Positions 1 to 6,371 of a stretch of DNA of 32,071 nt are shown piece by piece. This DNA is from Candidatus Gastranaerophilales bacterium. GTDB taxonomy: Bacteria > Cyanobacteriota > Vampirovibrionia > Gastranaerophilales > Gastranaerophilaceae. The stretch's first letter is position 1; every line of letters starts with the position of its first letter. Location: the NCBI GenBank assembly GCA_944324375.1, contig CALUWB010000021.1, forward strand, positions 1 to 32,071, given 5' to 3'. The notes under the pieces are model-generated. The model saw only the letters and a list, made by a program, of their open reading frames with translations, ran no database searches and was not told the origin of the DNA. The position numbers and the translations under genes were made by a program.

Positions 1-216
1 CGGTGAAGGACTCCGTTTGCGATTAGAAAAACGATTAAGTATCGTTTTTCGTAACATTTATTCTTTTATTAAATAGCGTATCCAAAGCAAATGGAGGGAG
101 TGAGAACCCGTTTGTTCGAAAATTTAAAAATAAATTGCATATTCAAAATAATATGTTTAACCCGAACAAATTGGTTCGAATCCCAGTTGCTTAATCTTTG
201 CTTGAAAAAATAGGCC
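1..216. repeat. tRNA-Lys-linked tandem repeat, copy 1
   Basis: First of two adjacent copies of a ~216-bp unit. Each unit begins with cggtgaaggactcc and ends with a tail running into taggcc, so that unit junctions recreate the tRNA-Lys 3' end. About the first 115 bases differ from copy 2 at a single position (gcgtatcc versus gcatatcc); the middle is divergent; the last ~40 bases are again similar. Inside are inverted repeats: GAAAAACGAT/ATCGTTTTTC around a 5-base loop, ctccgtttgc with gcaaatggag, and cgtttgttcg with cgaacaaa, the last enclosing the variable part. The window starts exactly at the unit boundary, so the array may continue to the left. No ORF is convincing inside it. Function is unknown. 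Confidence 0.9.
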
Positions 217-434
217 CGGTGAAGGACTCCGTTTGCGATTAGAAAAACGATTAAGTATCGTTTTTCGTAACATTTATTCTTTTATTAAATAGCATATCCA
301 AAGCAAATGGAGGGAGTGAGAACCCGTTTGTTCGGAAATTAAAATAAATTATAAATATATACAATTCAAAACATTTACCCCGAACAAATTGGTTCGAATC
401 CTTATTTCTTAATCTTTGCATGAAAAAATAGGCC
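217..434. repeat. tRNA-Lys-linked tandem repeat, copy 2
   Basis: Second copy of the unit, directly abutting copy 1 and running into the 3' end of the tRNA-Lys gene. The 19 bases at 203-221 (tgaaaaaataggcccggtg) recur exactly at 421-439, where 429-439 are the last 11 bases of the tRNA gene. The 12 bases before them (cttaatctttgc, 190-201) also recur at 408-419. The central ~60 bases differ from copy 1 in sequence and by two in length, while the flanking stem arms are kept. Read on the minus strand, both units lie downstream of tRNA-Lys and would be co-transcribed with it unless a terminator intervenes. Confidence 0.9.
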
Positions 435-500
435 CGGTGGGATTCGAACCCACGACCAAAAGATTAAGAGTCTTCTGCGCTACCACTGCGCCACGAGCCT
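429..500 (-). tRNA. tRNA-Lys (anticodon CTT)
   Basis: Read on the minus strand the sequence folds as a cloverleaf: acceptor AGGCTCG with CGGGCCT, D stem GCGC/GCGC, anticodon stem GAAGA/TCTTT with loop CTCTTAA (anticodon CTT), T stem GTGGG/CCCAC with loop TTCGAAT, and discriminator A at 429. The 3' CCA is not encoded. The gene is followed on its own strand by a T run and then by two structured repeats that duplicate its 3' end. No clean -35/-10 pair was found upstream of 500. Confidence 0.96.
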
Positions 501-544
501 ATATGGTAATTACTTTATTCAGTTTTATTGTGGTGATTTACAAT

Positions 545-570
545 TTGAGAAAATACTTAAGCTTTCTCAA
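545..570. repeat. 8-bp inverted repeat upstream of tRNA-Lys
   Basis: TTGAGAAA (545-552) and TTTCTCAA (563-570) are perfect inverted repeats separated by 10 bases. They lie 45-70 bases upstream of the tRNA-Lys 5' end, between it and the stop codon of the minus-strand gene at 631. They could be an operator or a weak hairpin; no T run follows, so a terminator is unlikely. The rest of 501-630 shows no gene. Confidence 0.5.
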
Positions 571-630
571 CCATAGAAAACCACTTGCAACATTGTAATT
601 ATATGCCTAACTAATCAAAATATCAAGCTC

Positions 631-1041
631 TTAATCTAATATTTCTTTTATTCTTTGTTGAGCATCTTTGTTCATATCATAGTTTGGTGTTGATTTTTTT
701 ATGTAATCATAATGACGATAATACATGCCAATATCACCACTATTTGTCAATACTAAGGAGCCTTTTGATGTATTTCCAGCATATGCTAGATAACTTTCTG
801 CTTCATTACCATTTTCTAATTTTACAGGTGTTGTTTTTTCAAATGTATGATTCAACAATCTATTTCTTAAAATCTGTGGTTCTTGTGTTTTATTTATTAA
901 AGTTTTTGCTTTTTGAAATAAATCTTGCGTTTCTGGTTTCATTTTCTCGGATATATATTCTAAATTCTTATGTTTAAAATTCTTAAAATGTATATCCGAG
1001 GTCATTTTAGGTAGAATAACTCCCCTATTTTTTATCTCCAT
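631..1041 (-). CDS. small uncharacterised protein with an HFK motif
   Basis: 136-residue protein that I do not recognise. It has no signal peptide or membrane segment, is hydrophilic and lysine-rich, and looks mostly helical in its first half (about residues 24-75). The second half (about 75-115) has short beta-like stretches (ESYLAYAG, GSLVLTNSGDIGMYYRHYDYI). Near the N-terminus is TSDIHFKNF (14-22), which resembles the motif in two other unknown proteins here (genes at 21154 and 23553). The start is supported by AGAGG five bases before ATG. It is the last gene of a minus-strand operon, 16 bases after the PurH-like gene. Function unknown; likely lineage-specific. Confidence 0.75.
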   Translation of the reverse strand: MEIKNRGVILPKMTSDIHFKNFKHKNLEYISEKMKPETQDLFQKAKTLINKTQEPQILRNRLLNHTFEKTTPVKLENGNEAESYLAYAGNTSKGSLVLTNSGDIGMYYRHYDYIKKSTPNYDMNKDAQQRIKEILD

Positions 1042-1057
1042 TTTATCCTCTTTTTAT

Positions 1058-1957
1058 TTAATATAGTTGTGTAGTAAACCCTGTTGTTATTATTATTTTT
1101 TCATACTTATCTGCTAATTTTATTATATCTTGAGTTACACCTGGTAATATAAACATTGAAACTCTATTTTGAATAGCTGCATTAAAATCAGTTATTGTTA
1201 TTGGTAAATCTGAAGCCAAAACAGATTCTTTTGCTGTATCACACGCATAATTCATTGCAAATTCTGTTGCCTGACTCTGCATTCCTTGAGAGATTGCTAA
1301 TGTTTTGAAATCTTTCGCCACAACTATTGCATTACTTTTTTTTTTTTTTTCAACTTTCCAAGCAAAAATGCAGTCTTCTATTTGTTCTACTTGTGGTTTT
1401 GTTTTTGTTACAACTTTAAAGTTATCTTTACTCAAATCTGTTTTATTTACTTCTTGAACTAAAGTGCCAAAAGGAGTAATTGTTATATCCTCATCAACAT
1501 AGTTTTTAAAATCTTTTAATGGGGTATTTAATAATACATACCGGATTGAATTTTTTTCTAAAATTGATATCACTTCATCATCAAATGCAGGGGCAATTAC
1601 TAAATGACCAGCATTTAATTGCATTGCTGTTTTTTTATCTAAAGAATCTGTAAATGCAACTACTCCTGTTAAAGCATCAACAGGATTACAATCTATTGCC
1701 TTTATCAAGGCATCTGATAATGTTGCTCCCAAAGCTACTCCTGTAACCTGAGAACCTTTTGTTATTGCAACACCTTTTACATCATAAAATTCAGATACAA
1801 TTTCAGTAGCTTTTGTTAATCCTATAATATCATTATATGTTAACTCATATTTCGTTTCATAATCAACAACATCGTTAGTTTTATTCAATGTTGCCATTTG
1901 TTGCTTATTTGATCCATGTTCTAATTGTTTTATAAATTCAAATGTTAAATTATCCAT
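1058..1957 (-). CDS. degenerate stand-alone AICAR transformylase (PurH C-terminal) homologue
   Basis: 299 residues aligning by eye with the AICARFT domain of bifunctional PurH, without the N-terminal IMP cyclohydrolase domain. Landmarks in order: YELTYNDI (38-45, PurH ELSYNNI), VAITKGSQVTGVALG (63-77), CNPVDALTGVVAF (90-102), FKVVTKTKP (180-188), FAWKVEKKKKSNAIVVAKD (198-216) and VLASD (246-250). Key positions are altered. PurH VKHTNPCGVA becomes TKGSQVTGVA, so the catalytic Lys-His pair is Lys67-Gly68. RYGENPHQ is reduced to EHGSNKQQ, GQMSR to GMQSQ, and the FFPF segment and C-terminal histidine region are lost. AICAR formylation is therefore doubtful. It lies 13 bases after the PBP gene, in the same operon. 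An A15 tract interrupts the coding strand (1336-1350). A divergent but active enzyme or a pseudo-enzyme are both possible. Confidence 0.82.
   Translation of the reverse strand: MDNLTFEFIKQLEHGSNKQQMATLNKTNDVVDYETKYELTYNDIIGLTKATEIVSEFYDVKGVAITKGSQVTGVALGATLSDALIKAIDCNPVDALTGVVAFTDSLDKKTAMQLNAGHLVIAPAFDDEVISILEKNSIRYVLLNTPLKDFKNYVDEDITITPFGTLVQEVNKTDLSKDNFKVVTKTKPQVEQIEDCIFAWKVEKKKKSNAIVVAKDFKTLAISQGMQSQATEFAMNYACDTAKESVLASDLPITITDFNAAIQNRVSMFILPGVTQDIIKLADKYEKIIITTGFTTQLY
1336..1350. repeat. 15-base homopolymer (A15 in the coding strand)
   Basis: Fifteen consecutive T on the plus strand, read as A15 in the minus-strand PurH-like gene, where it encodes the lysines just before SNAIVVAKD. A tract this long is prone to slippage by DNA or RNA polymerase. 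A one-base change would put the last ~92 codons out of frame. Confidence 0.95.
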
Positions 1958-1970
1958 ATATAATCCTTTT

Positions 1971-4127
1971 CTAGTTAATCCCTGAAACAGGCGCAGGTAT
2001 AGGCGCTTGTTGAGAAGATTGAGAGTTCATATTACTTTGATTCGGAACGGGAACATTTGTATGAGGAACATTATTCCCTACACCTTGCACTTCTTGTGGT
2101 GTTATATTTTTAGGTTGTACCGGAGTTACAGGCGTAACTGGAACCATTTGTACTTCATCAACAGCTTCATCTTCAATTCTACTATTATTTGACTGTCCTT
2201 GATCTGAAGATGTTAGTTTTGGATTTGTTTTTCTTGGTGCCCCATCCAACTTCACCTCTGGATATTGAAAATCTTCACTGCCAATACTATCTACTGCAAC
2301 TTTCATAATATCACGCCATATAACAGCTGGAACACTACCACCTGTTAATCCTCCCATTTTTGTATTGTCATCATTCCCAACCCAAACTCCTGCTACAATC
2401 GTTGGAGTATAACCAACAAACCAAGCATCTTTATAATCATCTGTTGTTCCTGTTTTCCCTGCTGCAGGTTTTCCTATTCTTGCAGCAGCACCTGTTCCAC
2501 GCTCTATAACTGTTTCTAACATTGCTGTCATTATTGCTGCTGTATCTGTACTCAAAACCTTTGTTATACGTGGTCTTGATGCAGAATACAATACCTTGCC
2601 TCTAGAAGATTCTATTCTTTCAATCCCATAAGGCTCTACTTTAAAACCTCCATTTGCATATACACCATATGCTCTTGTTAATTCATACAACTTAACACCA
2701 TTTGAACCTAATGCTATTGTATAATCATATTCTAGAGGTGTTGTAATTCCCATTATTCGAGCAATTTGAATAACTGCTCTTACTCCTACATATTGTATTA
2801 ATCTTGCAGCACAAACATTAGAAGAGATCATTAAAGCTTTATATACTGGAATTTCTCCTCGATATTTGTTCCCGTAGTTATGAGGAGTCCAAGTCCCTGC
2901 AGAAAATGGTTTATCATCAATCAAATCATTTGGAGATACTCCTTTTTCAACTGCAGCTGTATAAATAAATGGCTTAAATGCTGATCCTGGAGGTCTTACA
3001 GCTTGAGTTACTCTATCATACTGACTTTTTGAATAATCTTTACCTCCGGCATAAGCTAGAATCTTACCATCTATTGGTGAAAATACAAATACTGCAGCTT
3101 GATTTTTATCTCCTCGTAAACCATAAGCATTCAAGTCTGCAACTATTGCTTCGTTAGTCTTTATCTGTGTTTTATAATCTAATGTTGTAATAATTTTATA
3201 ACCACCTTGGCTTATTTCTTGTTCAGTAAAACCAAGTTTTTCTAATTCTCGCATTATCATATCGCAAAAATACGGAGCTTTATTCAACAAATAAGATTGT
3301 GGCATTGTTGTTAAATGAACTTTTTCTGCTTGAGCCTTTTCCATTGTTGACTTATCAATGTAATGCATTTTATACATTCTTAAAAGAACCTGATTTCTCC
3401 TTTTTATAGCCAAATCTAGATTATTGAATGGCGAATATATTGATGGAGCCTGTGGCAAACCTGCTAAAAGAGCCATTTCTGCCAATGTTAATTGGTCAAG
3501 ATGCTTTGCAAAATAAATTTGAGCCGCTCCTTCAACACCATAAGCACCGGAACCCAAATATACATTATTCAAATACATTGTAAGAATCTGATCTTTAGTT
3601 ATAGATTTTTCTATCTGAGCTGCAATAATAATTTCTTTTATTTTTCTGCTGAACGATTGCTCATTTGATAAAAATAGCATTCTTGATAACTGCTGAGTTA
3701 TTGTACTTCCACCTTGAACAACTCTACCAGCAATAGCATTTTCAACAACAGAACGAGCAACCCCACATAAATCATAACCGGGGTGATTATAAAAATTTTT
3801 ATCCTCTGTCGCAACTATAGCTTCTTTTAATTGTTTTGGGATTTGATTTGCTTCAACTTTTGAAAAAGTACAAGCATTGAATGTTTTTATTACTTCTCCA
3901 TCAGAAGATAAAAACTTTGTAACCATATTAGGTTTAAAATCTGATAAATTAGCTATTGGAGGCAATATTGCAAGATATAATTTTAATGCAACAAAACCTG
4001 CTAATACACAAGCTACACCTACAATAAATAATCTTTTTATATTATCTAAAACCGAATCATTCTCTGAATTTGAACGACTAACCTTTGTATAACTTTTTAC
4101 TCTCTTTGGTACTGAATACTTTGACAT
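1971..4127 (-). CDS. class A penicillin-binding protein (PBP1A family)
   Basis: 718-residue bifunctional peptidoglycan synthase. A short cytoplasmic N-terminus is followed by one membrane anchor (about 32-56). The GT51 glycosyltransferase domain carries ATEDKNFYNHPG (106-117, catalytic Glu108), GGSTITQQL (139-147) and the KIKEIIIAAQIE helix (163-173). The transpeptidase domain has the acyl-serine motif SAFK (Ser382, Lys385), SSN (435-437) and KTGTT (558-562). It polymerises lipid II and cross-links stem peptides on the outer face of the inner membrane. The last ~90 residues form a low-complexity tail rich in Pro, Gln, Asn and Val, a common PBP1 feature. AAGGA eight bases before ATG supports the start. 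It is the first gene of a three-gene minus-strand operon, divergent from the cysteine-cluster gene. All catalytic motifs are present. Confidence 0.97.
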   Translation of the reverse strand: MSKYSVPKRVKSYTKVSRSNSENDSVLDNIKRLFIVGVACVLAGFVALKLYLAILPPIANLSDFKPNMVTKFLSSDGEVIKTFNACTFSKVEANQIPKQLKEAIVATEDKNFYNHPGYDLCGVARSVVENAIAGRVVQGGSTITQQLSRMLFLSNEQSFSRKIKEIIIAAQIEKSITKDQILTMYLNNVYLGSGAYGVEGAAQIYFAKHLDQLTLAEMALLAGLPQAPSIYSPFNNLDLAIKRRNQVLLRMYKMHYIDKSTMEKAQAEKVHLTTMPQSYLLNKAPYFCDMIMRELEKLGFTEQEISQGGYKIITTLDYKTQIKTNEAIVADLNAYGLRGDKNQAAVFVFSPIDGKILAYAGGKDYSKSQYDRVTQAVRPPGSAFKPFIYTAAVEKGVSPNDLIDDKPFSAGTWTPHNYGNKYRGEIPVYKALMISSNVCAARLIQYVGVRAVIQIARIMGITTPLEYDYTIALGSNGVKLYELTRAYGVYANGGFKVEPYGIERIESSRGKVLYSASRPRITKVLSTDTAAIMTAMLETVIERGTGAAARIGKPAAGKTGTTDDYKDAWFVGYTPTIVAGVWVGNDDNTKMGGLTGGSVPAVIWRDIMKVAVDSIGSEDFQYPEVKLDGAPRKTNPKLTSSDQGQSNNSRIEDEAVDEVQMVPVTPVTPVQPKNITPQEVQGVGNNVPHTNVPVPNQSNMNSQSSQQAPIPAPVSGIN

Positions 4128-4194
4128 ACAAATATCCTTCTATACACTCCTTCTTCATGCTAATATTGTACCAAAAAAATCTTATGAAGGTATA

Positions 4195-4593
4195 ATGTTA
4201 AGCATGCTTGAATTTTTAGAAAATATTAAAAATGAATTTCTTTCATATTTTGTACCTGAAAAGGTCGAATATAAAATCGAAGGAGAATGTAAAAAATGTG
4301 GAAAATGTTGTAACTACATGTATAGCTTTGATACTTATACTGAAAAAGAATTCAAATTTATGCAATTTTTATTCCCTTCATATAGAAGGTTTTATATAAG
4401 AGGAAAAGATGAAGATGGTAATTTAATTTTTGCTTGTAAATATGTAACTAAGGAAGGCTTGTGTTCTGTTTATGAAAAAAGACTTCATATGTGCAAAAAA
4501 TACCCTGCAAAAAAAATATATTTCCCTGGAAAATTACATGATGGTTGTGGGTATAAAATTATTAAAAAATCTTTTGAAGATTATATGAATTAA
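4195..4593 (+). CDS. YkgJ/UPF0153-type cysteine-cluster protein
   Basis: 132 residues with the family's C-x2-C-x2-CC signature (Cys32, 35, 38, 39) followed by Cys81, Cys90, Cys100 and Cys118. This is the arrangement of the putative zinc- or iron-chelating cysteine-cluster family, whose biochemical role is not established. The segment CSVYEKRLHMCKKYP (90-104) is typical of the second half of the family. It is probably cytosolic. GAAGG lies just before the ATG at 4195. The in-frame ATG at 4204 sits seven bases after TATAAT (4191-4196) and could instead be a leaderless start. It is divergent from the PBP operon and ends one base before the convergent stop of the PilB-like gene. Confidence 0.88.
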   Translation: MLSMLEFLENIKNEFLSYFVPEKVEYKIEGECKKCGKCCNYMYSFDTYTEKEFKFMQFLFPSYRRFYIRGKDEDGNLIFACKYVTKEGLCSVYEKRLHMCKKYPAKKIYFPGKLHDGCGYKIIKKSFEDYMN

Positions 4594-5976
4594 TTAAGCT
4601 ATATATTTTTGAATTGCTAATTTATCAAATACCTCGATACTATCTTTTGAATGGATGAAAATCATTGCACTAATTAAGGACTTGAATGATTGAAAATCTT
4701 CAAAACTCATTTTTTCTCTTAAATCAGTCATATTATTGGCCATAAATTCTGTTATTATTGTTTTATCGTTATAAACTAGCTCTGACAAATAATCAAATGC
4801 TTGTTTTGTTTTTACACCTTCTAAATATACTATGTCTGGGGATTGAAACTCAATAAATCTTAAAGCCTTATCAAGATTAAATCCAACATTTTCATTTAAT
4901 TCACATTGATGAACATTATTTAAATTATATTTAGATAATGATTCAATAGTCATTATATTTTTATTATACTTTGCAGCTTCCAATAGCAAAGAATATATTA
5001 TGTGTGTTTTTCCACTTAATTGCGACCCACAAACTAATATTATACCGGGTTTATCTAATGACTCCTGCAATAATTTCCTTTGGCGTTCATCTTTTATTAT
5101 TTCAAATAAATCTTTTGGTGGTTTATATATTTTTAAAGCAATTCGTTCGCCAACAATAGTAGGAAATGCAGAAATACTTGCGACTAAGGTTGTTTCATCT
5201 ACCTTAAAATTTAATTTCCCTAATTGTGGAACTTCGCAAACTGAAGGATCTAAATTAGACAACAATTTTAATTTAGAAACAAAAGACGTAACAAGTATTA
5301 ATGGAATAATACCTTTTGACCAGGCATCATTTTGTTTTTTAAATACAACGTTCAAACCTTCATCTACTTGTTCAAAATACAATTCATGAACACCTTCAAA
5401 CAATGCTTGTTTTATGATTGCTCTGATTATTTTTTGTATATGTTCTTCTGATAAATCATCTTTATGAAGTTCTTCTCTCCAATCAAATGAAGAATCATAT
5501 TCATTTGTAAAAATTTTATCTACAGTATCTGATGTTTTATAATACTCATCTATTTTATTTAATATACTAGCTTCTGATGCCAATACTGGTTCTATAGAAC
5601 ATTCTGCTGTCTCCATTATTTTATCAACAACAAATAAATCTAAAGGATCTGTCATTGCAACGGTTAAAACATCTTCTATCTTAAATAACGGAATTATTTT
5701 ATATTTTGATGCATCTGCAAAACTTATATATCTTAAACAATTCACATCTAAGGAATAATCATCTAAATTTACATAAGGAATATGTAATTTTTGTTCTAAA
5801 AATTTTAACAAAGTTTCTTCGGATAAAACCCCTGAATTTATAAGTGCTTGGCCAATATTAATATTTTCAGCATTTGCTAAATTTTCAGCTTGTTCTAATA
5901 TTTCATATTGAACTAAACCATCTCTTACAAGTTCATATTTCCATTTTTCTAATGTCTTGTTTGTTACTACTTCCAT
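4594..5976 (-). CDS. PilB/GspE-like secretion ATPase homologue with altered catalytic boxes
   Basis: 460 residues. The N-terminal part (about 20-146) matches the MshEN/T2SSE_N domain found before type IV pilus and type II secretion ATPases, including IGQALINSGVLSEETLLKFLEQ (41-62 region). A GspE-type N2 domain retains ISAFPTIVGERIALKIY (268-284). The RecA-like core has an intact Walker A, GSQLSGKT (317-324). Other boxes are degenerate: the Asp box is TIES (343-346) rather than TIED, and Walker B is DIVYLEGVKT (381-390) instead of DIIMVGEIRD, displacing the catalytic Glu. The His box and tetracysteine zinc finger are not visible, and the protein is ~100 residues shorter than PilB. It probably binds nucleotide but may not be a pilus motor. 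It is third in an operon after a histidine kinase and a response regulator. AGAAGG precedes the ATG. Confidence 0.88.
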   Translation of the reverse strand: MEVVTNKTLEKWKYELVRDGLVQYEILEQAENLANAENINIGQALINSGVLSEETLLKFLEQKLHIPYVNLDDYSLDVNCLRYISFADASKYKIIPLFKIEDVLTVAMTDPLDLFVVDKIMETAECSIEPVLASEASILNKIDEYYKTSDTVDKIFTNEYDSSFDWREELHKDDLSEEHIQKIIRAIIKQALFEGVHELYFEQVDEGLNVVFKKQNDAWSKGIIPLILVTSFVSKLKLLSNLDPSVCEVPQLGKLNFKVDETTLVASISAFPTIVGERIALKIYKPPKDLFEIIKDERQRKLLQESLDKPGIILVCGSQLSGKTHIIYSLLLEAAKYNKNIMTIESLSKYNLNNVHQCELNENVGFNLDKALRFIEFQSPDIVYLEGVKTKQAFDYLSELVYNDKTIITEFMANNMTDLREKMSFEDFQSFKSLISAMIFIHSKDSIEVFDKLAIQKYIA

Positions 5977-6005
5977 TAAAACCTTCTTATTAGTTTTTTA
6001 TTATT

Positions 6006-6371
6006 TTATTTATTTAGATACTCATTTACCCTTTGAACAACATAATCCAAATCAAAAGGTTTTGTTATATATTCATCAGCTCCTGTTTCTTCGCCTATCA
6101 ATTTATCTTCTTCTTGAGAACGAGCTGTTACCATTATTATTGGGATATCTTTATATTTTTTATCATATTTCAATAAACGACTAATTTTATAACCATTTAT
6201 TTTTGGCATCATTACATCAAGAATAATCAAATCTGGCATTATTTCTTTAGCCATTCTTAAGCCATCTTCACCATTATATGCACAGTAGCAAGTATATCCG
6301 GTTACTTCTAGAACAAATTTTAAACTTTCTACGATATCTTGCTCATCATCAACGATTAGAATTTTTTTCAT
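6006..6371 (-). CDS. single-domain response regulator (CheY-like receiver)
   Basis: 121 residues that are a bare receiver domain: acidic pair Asp9-Asp10, phospho-acceptor Asp52 in ILDVMMPKING, Thr82 in MVTAR and Lys104 in TKPF. All residues needed for Mg2+-dependent phosphorylation are present and there is no DNA-binding output domain. Output must therefore be through protein contacts. The best candidate partner is the PilB-like ATPase encoded 29 bases downstream (inference). The gene overlaps the end of the upstream histidine kinase gene by 23 bases, implying translational coupling and a cognate pair. Confidence 0.95.
   Translation of the reverse strand: MKKILIVDDEQDIVESLKFVLEVTGYTCYCAYNGEDGLRMAKEIMPDLIILDVMMPKINGYKISRLLKYDKKYKDIPIIMVTARSQEEDKLIGEETGADEYITKPFDLDYVVQRVNEYLNK

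Noticed and set aside
1-434. CRISPR array
   Set aside because: The repeats are ~216 bp, adjacent and tRNA-linked, without regular spacers or cas genes.
416-598. 60-codon plus-strand ORF with VGFEPTT
   Set aside because: It is the antisense reading of the tRNA-Lys gene; VGFEPTT is a well-known false translation of tRNA T arms.
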